A stretch of DNA of 64,000 nt from Ruegeria sp. HKCCD8929 (GCF_013031405.1 NZ_WPZY01000003.1:372001-436000), one strand, 5' to 3'; numbered from the stretch's first letter, positions 50,754-59,632 are shown. Numbers and translations: made by a program. The notes: a model not told the origin generated them from the sequence alone.

Positions 50754-51146
50754 TCAGGGCTCCTCCATATGCGCAGCACCAAAGGCCCCCGGCAGCAGAT
50801 CGCCGATGGTCGTATGCATCTCGGTGCCATCCACGGTGGCCATGGTGACGACAACGTCCGCCTTGCCGAATTCGGCCAGTTTCTGGCGGCACCCGCCACA
50901 GGGCGGCACCGGCTGCGGACTGCCCGCAACCACGTAGACCTCAGTCAGCTCAGTCTCGCCCGCGGCAACCATCGCAGCAATGGCGCCCGCCTCGGCACAG
51001 GTGCCTTCGGGATAGGCCGCGTTCTCGACATTGCACCCGGCATGGACTGCGCCCGAGGCCGAACGGATCGCGGCCCCCACCTTGAACTTGGAGTAAGGCG
51101 CATGCGCGTTTTCGCGAACTGCGAGGGCGGCGTCTTTCAGGCTCAT
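50754..51146 (-). CDS. cdd: Cytidine deaminase, 130 aa
   Basis: Homotetrameric-type CDA: HAPYSKFKVGAAI, GCNVENAAYPEGTCAEAGAI (zinc Cys50, proton-shuttle Glu52) and PCGGCRQKLAEF (zinc Cys83 and Cys86). Converts cytidine and deoxycytidine to uridine forms for the enzymes encoded downstream. First gene of cdd-deoA-deoB-add-upp. Four bases separate its stop from deoA. Confidence 0.96.
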   Translation of the reverse strand: MSLKDAALAVRENAHAPYSKFKVGAAIRSASGAVHAGCNVENAAYPEGTCAEAGAIAAMVAAGETELTEVYVVAGSPQPVPPCGGCRQKLAEFGKADVVVTMATVDGTEMHTTIGDLLPGAFGAAHMEEP

Positions 51147-51274
51147 GAGCGATTCCCCGATTTTTTGATCATCTGGTCAGAATGGCATACCCTAAAGGAA
51201 GGACCGGCGCGAGGTGAAGTCTGGACCATGGGAAAGGGGGCGCTGCCCCCGCCGCGCGTTCCGCGCGACTCCCC

Positions 51275-51340
51275 CGGGATATTTATGAACAGAAGAAGCA
51301 GGATAGGCGTTCTGCTCTTCTTCTGTTTGAAAATATCCCG
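51275..51340. repeat. Hairpin element CGGGATATTT...AACAGAAGAAG (probable terminator)
   Basis: CGGGATATTT (51275-51284) pairs with AAATATCCCG (51331-51340), and AACAGAAGAAG pairs with CTTCTTCTGTT further in; 3 mismatched positions separate the two blocks. It lies between the stop of the VOC-cupin gene (51392, minus) and the start of cdd. A second small hairpin (GCGAGG/CCTCGC) lies at 51345-51361. Same family as the pair at 38283-38460. Probably terminates the VOC-cupin gene. Confidence 0.6.
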
Positions 51341-51391
51341 GAGCGCGAGGCAGAGCCTCGCATCCACGGCCTCCACAGGCGCGCCGCGTCC

Positions 51392-52477
51392 TCAGGCCAA
51401 GGTGGTGTTGAACACGCCGGGCAACGTCACTTCGAGCAGTTCCACGTCGTCGGACGGATCGGCAAGCCGCGTCTTCATCCCCGGTGGGATGACAAAGGCA
51501 TCGCCCTGTTCCAACCGGTAGGGATCGCGCCCTTCGCCCTCGAGCGTCACCTCGCCGTTCATGACGAAGGTGAAGTGGATATCGGTGTCATGACTCGCCC
51601 AGACCGGATCGCCGTCACCCCGACGCACCACTTGCACGCCCGCGACGCCCTTAGTGTTCTCGTCAATCGTGGTGTCACGGCAGACATAGCCCGGCAGGCG
51701 AAAGGGCATCCATTCGGCTCCTTCGGCCTGGTTGTAAACGAACCGCTGCCCCTGCCATTCGCGGTCGGGGCGATAGTGCGGTGTGGGCAGGGTCATCTCG
51801 TGGTCGATCTCGGTCACGTGTTCCGCCGGAACGCCGATCTCGATCACCTGCACATTGTCGCTGGCCTCAAGCACGCGGTGGCGAATCTCGGGTGGCTGGA
51901 TGAAGCAATCCCCCGCGGTCAGGCGCATCCTTTCCCCCTGATCCTCATAGACCACGTCGACCCAGCCATGGATGCAGAAGATGAGTTGAAAGCCCACCTT
52001 GTGAAAATGCACCATGTCCGGCACCGGGCCGCCGTCCGGGATGCGGATATGGCTGGCAATGATCGACCCGCCCAGACGCGAGGGCACCAGATCGCGGTAA
52101 TGCATCCCCGCCCGCCCGATGATCCATGACGCCTGATCCTTGAGGCGGCGCACGACGAAGGAATGCACCGTTTCGGGCATGACCATCGGCGGGTTGCGCT
52201 CTTCGATCTCGATGCGGGTGCCGTTCGGCGCCACCATTGAGCGTTTACCCGCCGCAAACCCGTCCGGATCCTCGGTCAGGATGCGGATCGTGCCCGGCGG
52301 CTCGGGCGCGTCCTTTTCCACCCGCAACCGCAGCCCGTGACCGGAAAACACCGCCGTGCGCGGGTCGTCGGCGGGATAGATCATGTCCATCCGCATCCCC
52401 AGAACCTTGGTGAAAAACGGGATATCATCACGCAGCTCGCGTGTTGGCAGGCGCATTTCCGCTATGGTGTCCGTCAT
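51392..52477 (-). CDS. VOC (glyoxalase-like)-cupin-cupin fusion protein, 361 aa
   Basis: Residues ~5-55 (MRLPTRELRDDIPFFTKVLGMRMDMIYPA, TAVFSGHGLRLRVE) look like one glyoxalase/VOC half-module. Two cupin domains follow: HFHKVGFQLIFCIHGWVDVVYED with LTAGDCFIQPPEIRHRV (about 160-225), and HDTDIHFTFVMNGEVTLEGEG with LEQGDAFVIPPGMK (about 285-335). Two cupins recall gentisate-type dioxygenases, but the order with a VOC start is unusual and I cannot give a reaction. It is divergent from maeB with a perfect dyad between. Confidence 0.8.
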   Translation of the reverse strand: MTDTIAEMRLPTRELRDDIPFFTKVLGMRMDMIYPADDPRTAVFSGHGLRLRVEKDAPEPPGTIRILTEDPDGFAAGKRSMVAPNGTRIEIEERNPPMVMPETVHSFVVRRLKDQASWIIGRAGMHYRDLVPSRLGGSIIASHIRIPDGGPVPDMVHFHKVGFQLIFCIHGWVDVVYEDQGERMRLTAGDCFIQPPEIRHRVLEASDNVQVIEIGVPAEHVTEIDHEMTLPTPHYRPDREWQGQRFVYNQAEGAEWMPFRLPGYVCRDTTIDENTKGVAGVQVVRRGDGDPVWASHDTDIHFTFVMNGEVTLEGEGRDPYRLEQGDAFVIPPGMKTRLADPSDDVELLEVTLPGVFNTTLA

Positions 52478-52580
52478 CTTCGTCTCCTCTGGCCGGGACA
52501 GTGACCGGGGCCTGACAGATTTGCAAGAAGCCGCCTGCGGCAGAGATTCGCGAAAACCCCTGTTTCCCCGGCGTCAAAAG

Positions 52581-52598
52581 TAGTTTAATGCTAAACTA
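52581..52598. promoter_or_regulatory. Perfect 18-bp dyad upstream of maeB
   Basis: TAGTTTA, ATGC, TAAACTA: exact 7-bp arms, 21 bases before the maeB start and 103 bases before the divergent VOC-cupin start. Size and symmetry fit a dimeric repressor operator (MarR- or GntR-like). The factor is unknown. Confidence 0.6.
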
Positions 52599-52619
52599 AA
52601 TTTCTCAAGGAGCGCCTTC

Positions 52620-54893
52620 ATGTCCGACACCCCCAGCCAGCGCCAGGCCGCCCTCGATTATCACGAATTCCCCAAACCCGGAAAACTCGAGATCAAGGCG
52701 ACGAAGCCGATGGCGAACGGGCGGGATCTGTCGCGCGCCTACTCTCCCGGCGTGGCCGAGGCCTGCATCGAGATCAAGCAGGACGCCTCCAGCGCCGAAC
52801 GCTATACCGCGCGGGGCAATCTGGTGGCGGTGGTGTCGAACGGCACCGCCGTGCTGGGGCTGGGCAATATCGGCGCGCTGGCCAGCAAACCGGTGATGGA
52901 GGGCAAGGCGGTCCTGTTCAAGAAGTTCGCCGGCATCGATTGCTTCGATATCGAGGTGGATGAGCAGGACCCAGAGAAACTGGCGGATATCGTCTGTGCC
53001 CTCGGCCCCACCTTCGGCGCCATCAATCTGGAAGACATTAAAGCGCCAGACTGTTTCATCGTCGAAAAGCTCTGCCGTGAGCGGATGAATATCCCGGTTT
53101 TCCACGACGACCAGCACGGCACCGCCATCGTGGTCGGCGCCGCCGCCAAGAACGCGCTGCATGTGGCGGGTAAATCGTTCGGGGATATCAAGATCGTCTC
53201 GACCGGCGGCGGGGCGGCGGGCATCGCCTGCCTCAACATGCTGGTCAAGCTGGGCGTTAAGCGCGAGAACATCTGGCTGTGTGACATTCACGGGCTGGTC
53301 TATGAGGGCCGCACCGAGGACATGAACCCGCAGAAGGCGGCCTTTGCACAGAACAGCGATCTGCGCACGCTGGATGAGGTCATCGACGGGGCGGACCTGT
53401 TCCTGGGCCTTTCCGGCCCCAATGTACTGAAATCCGAGATGGTCGCAAAAATGGCCGACAGGCCCATCATCTTTGCGCTGGCCAATCCGACGCCCGAGAT
53501 CCTGCCCGACGTCGCGCGCGAGGTGGCCCCAAAGGCGATCATCGCCACCGGGCGGAGCGATTTTCCCAATCAGGTCAACAACGTGCTTTGCTTTCCGTTC
53601 ATCTTCCGGGGCGCGCTGGACGTCGGCGCGACCGAGATCAATGACGAGATGCAGATCGCCTGTGTCGACGGCATCGCGGAACTTGCCCGCGCCACCACCA
53701 GCGCCGAGGCGGCGGCGGCTTACAAGGGCGAGCAGCTGACATTCGGTGTGGATTACCTGATCCCAAAACCCTTCGACCCGCGCCTGGTGGGCGTGGTGTC
53801 GTCGTCGGTGGCCCGGGCCGCTATGGAAAGCGGCGTGGCCAAACGGCCCATCGAGGATATGGAAGCCTATAAAGAGAAGCTGAACCAGACCGTCTTCAAG
53901 TCGGCCTTGCTGATGCGCCCCGTATTCGAGGCCGCCACCGCCGCCTCGCGCCGGATCGTCTATGCCGAGGGCGAGGATGAGCGGGTGCTGCGCGCCGCCC
54001 AGGCCGTGCTGGAAGAGACCACCGAAACCCCGATCCTGATCGGCCGCCCCGAGGTGATCGAGGCACGTTGCGAACGGATGGGCCTGTCGGTGCGCCCCGG
54101 GCAGGATTTCCAGATCGTGAACCCGGAAAACGACCCGCGCTACTACGATTATTGGACCTCGTATCACCAGCTCATGCAGCGCCGGGGCGTCACCCCGGAT
54201 CTGGCCAAGGCGATCATGCGCACCAACACCACCGCTATCGGCGCCATCATGGTGCATCGCGGCGAGGCCGACAGCATGATCTGCGGCACATTCGGCGAGT
54301 TCCGCTGGCATCTCAACTACGTCGAACAGGTGCTGGGCAATGGCGATCTGCGCCCGCATGGCGCCATGTCGCTGATGATCCTTGAGGACGGCCCACTGTT
54401 CATCGCTGACACTCATGTTCGGCAACTGCCCACGCCCGAAGAACTGGCCGAAATCACCATCGGCGCTGCTCGTCACGCGCGTCGGTTCGGCGTCGAGCCC
54501 AAGATCGCCTTTTGCTCGCAATCGCAGTTTGGCAATCAGTACGAGGGCTCGGGCAAGCGGTTGCGGGACGCGCTCGCGCTTCTCGACAGCGAGCCGCGCG
54601 ATTTCTCCTACGAGGGTGAGATGAACTTGGACACCGCGCTCGATCCGGAATTGCGGCAGCGGATTTTCCCGAACTCCCGGCTGGAGGGTGCGGCCAATGT
54701 GCTGATCTTTGCCCATGCCGACGCGGCAAGCGGCGTGCGCAACATCCTGAAGATGAAGGCGGACGGGATCGAGGTTGGCCCGATCCTGATGGGCATGGGC
54801 AACAAGGCGCATATCGTGACACCCTCGATCACCGCGCGGGGTCTGTTGAACATGGCAGCCATTGCCGGAACGCCGGTTGCGCATTACGGTTGA
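52620..54893 (+). CDS. maeB: NADP-dependent malic enzyme MaeB (malic enzyme + phosphotransacetylase-like domain), 757 aa
   Basis: N-terminal malic enzyme (about 1-430): LSRAYSPGVAEAC, NLVAVVSNGTAVLGLGNIG, FHDDQHGTAIVVGAAAKNAL, IVSTGGGAAGIACLNMLVKLG. C-terminal PTA-like domain (about 440-757): RIVYAEGEDERVLRAAQ, MRTNTTAIGAIMVHRGEADSMICG and the end FAHADAASGVRN. The PTA part of such proteins is usually allosteric (acetyl-CoA sensing) rather than catalytic. It makes pyruvate, CO2 and NADPH from malate, useful in growth on acetate or C4 acids. CAAGGAG before ATG is the ribosome site. Confidence 0.95.
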   Translation: MSDTPSQRQAALDYHEFPKPGKLEIKATKPMANGRDLSRAYSPGVAEACIEIKQDASSAERYTARGNLVAVVSNGTAVLGLGNIGALASKPVMEGKAVLFKKFAGIDCFDIEVDEQDPEKLADIVCALGPTFGAINLEDIKAPDCFIVEKLCRERMNIPVFHDDQHGTAIVVGAAAKNALHVAGKSFGDIKIVSTGGGAAGIACLNMLVKLGVKRENIWLCDIHGLVYEGRTEDMNPQKAAFAQNSDLRTLDEVIDGADLFLGLSGPNVLKSEMVAKMADRPIIFALANPTPEILPDVAREVAPKAIIATGRSDFPNQVNNVLCFPFIFRGALDVGATEINDEMQIACVDGIAELARATTSAEAAAAYKGEQLTFGVDYLIPKPFDPRLVGVVSSSVARAAMESGVAKRPIEDMEAYKEKLNQTVFKSALLMRPVFEAATAASRRIVYAEGEDERVLRAAQAVLEETTETPILIGRPEVIEARCERMGLSVRPGQDFQIVNPENDPRYYDYWTSYHQLMQRRGVTPDLAKAIMRTNTTAIGAIMVHRGEADSMICGTFGEFRWHLNYVEQVLGNGDLRPHGAMSLMILEDGPLFIADTHVRQLPTPEELAEITIGAARHARRFGVEPKIAFCSQSQFGNQYEGSGKRLRDALALLDSEPRDFSYEGEMNLDTALDPELRQRIFPNSRLEGAANVLIFAHADAASGVRNILKMKADGIEVGPILMGMGNKAHIVTPSITARGLLNMAAIAGTPVAHYG

Positions 54894-54936
54894 TGCCGGC
54901 GGTCGCATTTCCGGCCGCCCATCACGGGAGGTCACC

Positions 54937-55326
54937 ATGAAAGGGCATTGCCATTGCGGCGCGGTGCACTGGGAAAGCGATGGTGAGGTGGCGTGGAGCT
55001 GTTATTGCCACTGCACCGACTGCCGCCGGAACTGCGCGGCACCCGTCACCGCATTTTTCGGACTGCCGCACGGGTCAGTCACCTGGTCCGGCGACGCGCC
55101 ACGCATCTACAACTCATCCGAAGGGGTCGAACGCCTGTTCTGCGGCACCTGCGGTACGCAGATGGCGTACCGCAAAGCCACGGATAAGGTGAACATCCAC
55201 CTCTATACCGCTACCCTGGAGGACCCGAACGAGCTGCCGTCCCGCTTCCATGTCTTCCATGCCGACCATCTGAGCTGGCTCAACATTCAGGACACGCTGC
55301 CGCGCTACGCCAAATCTGCCGGGTAG
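54937..55326 (+). CDS. GFA-family (glutathione-dependent formaldehyde-activating-like) zinc protein, 129 aa
   Basis: Zinc Cys motifs in family order: GHCHCGAVHW, SCYCHCTDCRRNCAAP and LFCGTCGTQM, then RFHVFHADHLSWLNI. ATG at 54937 with GGGAGG upstream. GFA proteins bind zinc and possibly glutathione-formaldehyde adducts; their role as enzymes is doubted. It lies 43 bases after maeB. The stop codon is in the loop of a hairpin. Confidence 0.88.
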   Translation: MKGHCHCGAVHWESDGEVAWSCYCHCTDCRRNCAAPVTAFFGLPHGSVTWSGDAPRIYNSSEGVERLFCGTCGTQMAYRKATDKVNIHLYTATLEDPNELPSRFHVFHADHLSWLNIQDTLPRYAKSAG

Positions 55327-55336
55327 GCCCCGGCAG
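55316..55336. terminator. Hairpin over the stop codon of the GFA gene
   Basis: CTGCCGGG (55316-55323) and CCCGGCAG (55329-55336) form an 8-bp stem with the TAG stop in the 5-base loop. It lies between convergent genes. No T-run follows, so termination, if any, is not classical. Confidence 0.35.
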
Positions 55337-55365
55337 ATCCAACGCGTGCGGCGCTTGCGGACAGG

Positions 55366-55719
55366 TCAGCCGATTACTCGGTGCCCCCGCCCCTGCATGC
55401 AGTTGACCATCACCTGACGCCGGATCAGCTCGTCATTATACTGCCCCTTTGCGGCCCCGATAATGGCGCCGCTCAACGCCCCCGCGACAACATCCTCGCT
55501 CTCACCGATGGTCCAGCCGGTGACCGCACCGCTGACCGCGCCATAGGCAATATCCGCGCCCTGCTTGCCCGGATGGTAATTTGCGGCCAGGGCCCGGCAC
55601 TCGACCTCGTCAAAGCCGAAATTTGCGTTGCGCGTGCCGTCCACCGCCAGCGGTTTCTGCATCGGATACTGGCCACAGGCTGCAAGGCCGAGCAGGGCGA
55701 CAAACATCAGTTTCTTCAT
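55366..55719 (-). CDS. Small glycine-zipper lipoprotein, 117 aa
   Basis: MKKLMFVALLGLAACGQ has a lipobox (LAAC, Cys15), so it is a lipoprotein. A Gly-zipper segment (IAYGAVSGAVTGWTIGE, then VVAGALSGAIIGAAKG, about 63-95) could span or associate with the outer membrane. A Cys pair (VECRALA and VNCMQGRGH) may be disulfide-bonded. The start at 55719 is chosen over an upstream in-frame ATG at 55761 because the lipoprotein signal begins here. Function unknown. Confidence 0.75.
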   Translation of the reverse strand: MKKLMFVALLGLAACGQYPMQKPLAVDGTRNANFGFDEVECRALAANYHPGKQGADIAYGAVSGAVTGWTIGESEDVVAGALSGAIIGAAKGQYNDELIRRQVMVNCMQGRGHRVIG

Positions 55720-55902
55720 CTTGGTAATCCCTTTTAAATACACCGTCCGGGTGGGGCGCATCGGCGGCAGAAATATCCTGCCCGCCTGCTGAATCGGAGA
55801 TGGGGATCGGGCGTCACTTTGTAGAGATCACGCCAAAGTGAACGCAGCGTCACAAGTACGATTTTCGCTCTTGCGGCTGACGCAGCGGCAATCAGCCGAT
55901 TC

Positions 55903-56033
55903 ACTTGCATTTGCAGTTCAAAAATTAGCAAGTTTGCAAAGTCTATATACATTTACTGTAATGCTTGCGAAAATATATGGTTTGCAAAAATTTGCAGGTG
56001 AAAATCCGCCTATCTTGCAAATTCGTTGCGATA
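55903..56033. promoter_or_regulatory. Cluster of TTTGCAA-type sites upstream of prpE
   Basis: In the 399-bp gap 55720-56118, repeated TTGCAA-like words occur: TTGCATTTGCAG near 55906, TTAGCAAGTTTGCAAA (55925-55940), TTTGCAAAAATTTGCA (55981-55996) and CTTGCAAATTCGTTGCG near 56014. ScfR/RamB-type regulators, including PccR of Rhodobacter, bind paired TTTGCAAA words and respond to short-chain acyl-CoA. Placement before a propionyl-CoA ligase gene fits. No gene is seen in the gap. Confidence 0.6.
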
Positions 56034-56118
56034 ATCTGACGCGACGTCGCAGCGGCTGCTTGCCCGGTGGCATTCGGATGCCTAACACATTCTGCAAGCC
56101 GAACGTGAGGAGGACGCC

Positions 56119-58011
56119 ATGGCATACAGGGATGTTTACGAGAGCTGGAAGAACGACCCCGAGGCCTTCTGGATGGAAGCCGCAAAGGGGATCGACTGGG
56201 TCGAGGCCCCGACCCGGGCGCTTTATGACGACAACGCCCCGCTCTATGAATGGTTCTCGGATGCCAAGGTGAACACGTGCTGGAATGCCGTGGACCGTCA
56301 TGTCGAGAATGGCCGGGGCGAACAGGCCGCGATCATCTATGACAGCCCCATCACCCACACCAAGCGCGAGATCTCGTACATGGAGCTGCGCAACCGTGTG
56401 GCCACCCTGGCCGGGGCGCTGAGGGCCAAGGGGGTCGAAAAAGGCGACCGGGTCATCATCTACATGCCGATGATCCCCGAGGCGCTTGAGGCGATGCTGG
56501 CCTGCGCCCGCCTGGGTGCGGTGCATTCGGTCGTGTTCGGCGGCTTTGCGTCGAATGAACTGGCGGTTCGGATCGACGATGCCCGGCCCAAGGCGATTAT
56601 CGCCGCTTCCTGCGGGATCGAACCAGGACGTGTGGTGCATTACAAACCCCTCCTCGACGGCGCCATCGAGATGGCCACGCACAAGCCCGATTTCTGCGTC
56701 GTCTTCCAGCGCGAACAGGAGGTGGCCCAGCTAATCGAGGGTCGCGACTACAACTGGCACGGCTTCCAATACGGCGTCGAACCGGCGGAATGCGTGCCGG
56801 TCGCGGGCAACGATCCGGCCTATATCCTCTACACCTCCGGCACCACCGGCGCACCCAAGGGCGTGGTGCGCCCAACTGCGGGCCATCTGGTGGCACTGAA
56901 CTGGACGATGAAGAACATCTACAATGTCGACCCGGGCGATGTGTTCTGGGCCGCCTCGGATGTGGGCTGGGTCGTGGGGCATTCCTACATCTGCTACGCC
57001 CCCCTGATCCACGGCAACACCACTATCGTGTTCGAGGGCAAGCCGGTGGGCACCCCCGACGCGGGCACGTTCTGGCGGGTGATCTCCGAGCACAAGGTCA
57101 AAAGCTTTTTCACCGCCCCCACTGCCATCCGCGCCGTCAAACGCGAGGATCCCAAGGGCGAGATGCTAGCGAAATACGACTTGTCCTGCCTCAGCGCCCT
57201 TTATTTGGCTGGAGAGCGCGCAGACCCGGACACCATCGAATGGGCGCAGGAGGCGCTGAAGGTGCCGGTGATCGACCATTGGTGGCAGACCGAGACCGGC
57301 TGGGCCATCGCGGGCAACCCGTTGGGGATCGAGGAACTGCCGGTCAAGCTGGGCTCGCCTGCCAAACCGATGCCGGGTTATGACGTGCATATCCTGGATG
57401 AGGGCGGACACCCGATGAAACCGGGCGAGTTGGGCGCCATCGCAGTGAAACTGCCGCTGCCGCCGGGCACCCTGCCGACGCTGTGGAATGCCGAGGACCG
57501 GTTTCGCAAATCCTACCTGCACCAGTTTCCCGGCTACTATGAGACCGGCGATGCCGGGATGATCGACGAGGACGGATACCTCTACATCATGGCGCGCACC
57601 GATGACGTCATCAACGTGGCCGGGCATCGCCTGTCGACCGGCGGGATGGAAGAGGTTCTGGCCGCCCATCCCGATGTGGCCGAATGCGCGGTGATCGGGG
57701 TGTCGGATCAGCTCAAGGGGCAGATGCCGGTCGGGTTCCTTTGCCTGAATGCAGGAGCAGAGCGCGATCACTCGGACATCGTGGGCGAAGTGGTCAAGCT
57801 AGTGCGGGAAAAGATCGGCCCCGTCGCGGCCTTCAAGCTGGCCGTCGTCGTGGACCGCCTGCCGAAAACCCGCTCGGGCAAGATCCTGCGCGGCACCATG
57901 GTCTCGATCGCGGATGGTAGGGACTACAAGATGCCCGCCACCATCGACGATCCGGTCATTCTGGACGAGATCAAGTCGGCCCTGCAGACCATCGGTTACG
58001 CACAGGCCTGA
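56119..58011 (+). CDS. prpE: Propionate-CoA ligase PrpE (AMP-forming acyl-CoA synthetase), 630 aa
   Basis: ANL superfamily: ILYTSGTTGAPKGVVRPTAGH (P-loop), VFWAASDVGWVVGHSYI, WWQTETGWAIAGNP, YYETGDAGMIDEDGY, and LPKTRSGKILRGTM with the catalytic Lys. The N-terminus MAYRDVYESWKNDPEAFWMEAAKGIDW and VRPTAGH after the P-loop fit PrpE better than acetyl-CoA synthetase Acs. It makes propionyl-CoA (and perhaps acetyl- or acrylyl-CoA) from the acid, relevant to DMSP-derived carbon in marine bacteria. GTGAGGAGG gives a strong ribosome site. Confidence 0.9.
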   Translation: MAYRDVYESWKNDPEAFWMEAAKGIDWVEAPTRALYDDNAPLYEWFSDAKVNTCWNAVDRHVENGRGEQAAIIYDSPITHTKREISYMELRNRVATLAGALRAKGVEKGDRVIIYMPMIPEALEAMLACARLGAVHSVVFGGFASNELAVRIDDARPKAIIAASCGIEPGRVVHYKPLLDGAIEMATHKPDFCVVFQREQEVAQLIEGRDYNWHGFQYGVEPAECVPVAGNDPAYILYTSGTTGAPKGVVRPTAGHLVALNWTMKNIYNVDPGDVFWAASDVGWVVGHSYICYAPLIHGNTTIVFEGKPVGTPDAGTFWRVISEHKVKSFFTAPTAIRAVKREDPKGEMLAKYDLSCLSALYLAGERADPDTIEWAQEALKVPVIDHWWQTETGWAIAGNPLGIEELPVKLGSPAKPMPGYDVHILDEGGHPMKPGELGAIAVKLPLPPGTLPTLWNAEDRFRKSYLHQFPGYYETGDAGMIDEDGYLYIMARTDDVINVAGHRLSTGGMEEVLAAHPDVAECAVIGVSDQLKGQMPVGFLCLNAGAERDHSDIVGEVVKLVREKIGPVAAFKLAVVVDRLPKTRSGKILRGTMVSIADGRDYKMPATIDDPVILDEIKSALQTIGYAQA

Positions 58012-58061
58012 TCGCAGACGCGGCGCTAGTCAGCAGGTCCGCGCAAAGGCTCTTGCCTTCT

Positions 58062-58092
58062 CTCCCGCCCGGCTTAGGCTGCCCGGCGGGAG
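58062..58092 (+). terminator. Hairpin between prpE and amidase, covering the amidase ribosome site
   Basis: CTCCCGCC (58062-58069) pairs with GGCGGGAG (58085-58092), with two more pairs beyond one mismatch, followed by ATATTT. The right arm holds the GGGAG ribosome site of the amidase gene. It may end prpE transcripts, reduce amidase translation, or both. The GGCGGGAGATATTT sequence matches the repeat family noted at 38283 and 51275. Confidence 0.5.
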
Positions 58093-58099
58093 ATATTTC

Positions 58100-59530
58100 A
58101 TGACCGACACAGAGATCTGGCGCCTCAGCGCCACCGACCTTGCCGCACGCATCAAGGCAGGCGAGATTTCCGCCGAAGACAGCGTTTCAGCGGCGATCCA
58201 GCGGATGCAGACGGTCAACCCTGCACTCAACGCGGTGGTGGGCGATTGCAGCGCTGTGGCACTGGAACAAGCGTGGGCGCTGGACAAGACACGCAGAGAC
58301 GGTGCACCAATCGGGCCGCTGCATGGGGTGCCGGTTACCATCAAGGTGAATGTCGACCAGAAGGGACACGCAACGACCAATGGCGTTACCGCGCTGAAGG
58401 ATCTGATCGCCCCCGATGACGCCCCCATCGTCGCCAATCTGCAAAAGGCGGGCGCGGTCGTGATCGGACGCACCAACACGCCGGAGTTTTCGTTCCGGGC
58501 CGACACCGACAATCCGCTGCATGGCCGCACCCACAACCCTTGGGGCAAACATATCTCGCCCGGCGGTTCCTCGGGCGGTGCTGGGGCTGCGGTGATGGCC
58601 GGGATCGGGGCGCTGGCGCATGGCAACGACATCGGCGGCAGTCTGCGCTTTCCCGCAGCCGCCAACGGAGCGGTGACCGTCAAGCCCGGGCTGGGCCGCG
58701 TGCCCGCCTGGAACCCCAGCCAGACCGTCGAGCGTGGCATGCTGGCGCAATCCATGTCGGTGCAGGGGCTGATCACCCGCAGCGCAGAGGACCTGCATCT
58801 GTCGATGCCCACCATGATCGCCTCCGATCCGCGCGACCCCTTCCATGTCCCCCTGCCCTGGCGCGGTGAGCCGGTGGATGGCCCGATCAAGGTCGCCTTC
58901 ACCAAGAACACCTTCGGTTACGACCTGCACCCCGAGGTCGAGGCCGCGCTCGACGCCGCCCGCGCAGCGCTGGAGGATGCCGGTTATCACTTCGAAGAGG
59001 TCGAACCGCCCGATGTGTTCGACTGCGGTCGCACCGGCTATCGCGCCCTGATGGGCGAGGTGTGGACGCTGATGAAGGGCGATATCGACGCCTACGGCTC
59101 CCAAACCGTCCGCGATATCTTCGAGGTCTATTTTCAGGAGTTCCCGCCCTTTCTGGACACCGAGCTAGTGCAGATGATGGCCAAGCGCAGCCACTATGCG
59201 CGGCGATGGTCCCTGTTTCTGGAGGACTACCCGCTGGTGCTGACACCCTTCCTGCCGCAGCCCTTTTTCAAGCCCGACCGCGACACGGAAGGGGCACCCG
59301 GGGTGCATGAGGTGCTGGGCTGTGCCGTCTACTCCTATGCGATGAACTTCATCGGACTTCCGTCGGCTTGTGTTCCGGCGCGGCTGGCAAATCTGCCCAA
59401 GGGACCGCAGCCGATCAGTGTTCAGATCGTTGCCCGGCGCTGGCGTGAGGATATCGCGGTGGATGCAGCAGCAGCCATCGAAGCGCGCGTGGGTCGGATG
59501 TGTGAAGAGCTCTGGAATCGGATGGCCTGA
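58100..59530 (+). CDS. Amidase-signature family hydrolase, 476 aa
   Basis: Ser-cisSer-Lys triad visible: Lys82 in GVPVTIKVNVD, Ser157/158 in ISPGGSSGGAGAAV, nucleophile Ser181 in GNDIGGSLRFPA. The C-terminus has FIGLPSACVPA and PISVQIVARRWRED, typical of free-standing amidases (not GatA: no gatB/gatC nearby). Substrate amide unknown. ATG at 58100 has GGGAGA 8 bases upstream. It is 88 bases after prpE and possibly read through from it. Confidence 0.9.
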   Translation: MTDTEIWRLSATDLAARIKAGEISAEDSVSAAIQRMQTVNPALNAVVGDCSAVALEQAWALDKTRRDGAPIGPLHGVPVTIKVNVDQKGHATTNGVTALKDLIAPDDAPIVANLQKAGAVVIGRTNTPEFSFRADTDNPLHGRTHNPWGKHISPGGSSGGAGAAVMAGIGALAHGNDIGGSLRFPAAANGAVTVKPGLGRVPAWNPSQTVERGMLAQSMSVQGLITRSAEDLHLSMPTMIASDPRDPFHVPLPWRGEPVDGPIKVAFTKNTFGYDLHPEVEAALDAARAALEDAGYHFEEVEPPDVFDCGRTGYRALMGEVWTLMKGDIDAYGSQTVRDIFEVYFQEFPPFLDTELVQMMAKRSHYARRWSLFLEDYPLVLTPFLPQPFFKPDRDTEGAPGVHEVLGCAVYSYAMNFIGLPSACVPARLANLPKGPQPISVQIVARRWREDIAVDAAAAIEARVGRMCEELWNRMA

Positions 59531-59632
59531 ACGCGGTCGCTTTTACCGACCGGCTGAAGCCAGTAGATGGTTGTGCTGTTCGGCAAGTTTCACAATGGCT
59601 GAAAACCGTCATCAGGCCAAACGTGCGCTCAG

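Noticed and set aside
52605-54938. A 777-codon minus-strand frame opposite maeB
   Set aside because: Antisense shadow of a well-supported malic enzyme; no motifs or ribosome site.
58100-59530. Amidase as GatA of the Glu-tRNA amidotransferase
   Set aside because: No gatB or gatC is adjacent and the sequence lacks GatA-typical regions; a free-standing amidase is more likely.
59534-59552. Hairpin CGGTCG/CGACCG after the amidase as a terminator
   Set aside because: Stem of only 6 bp and no T-run follows it.
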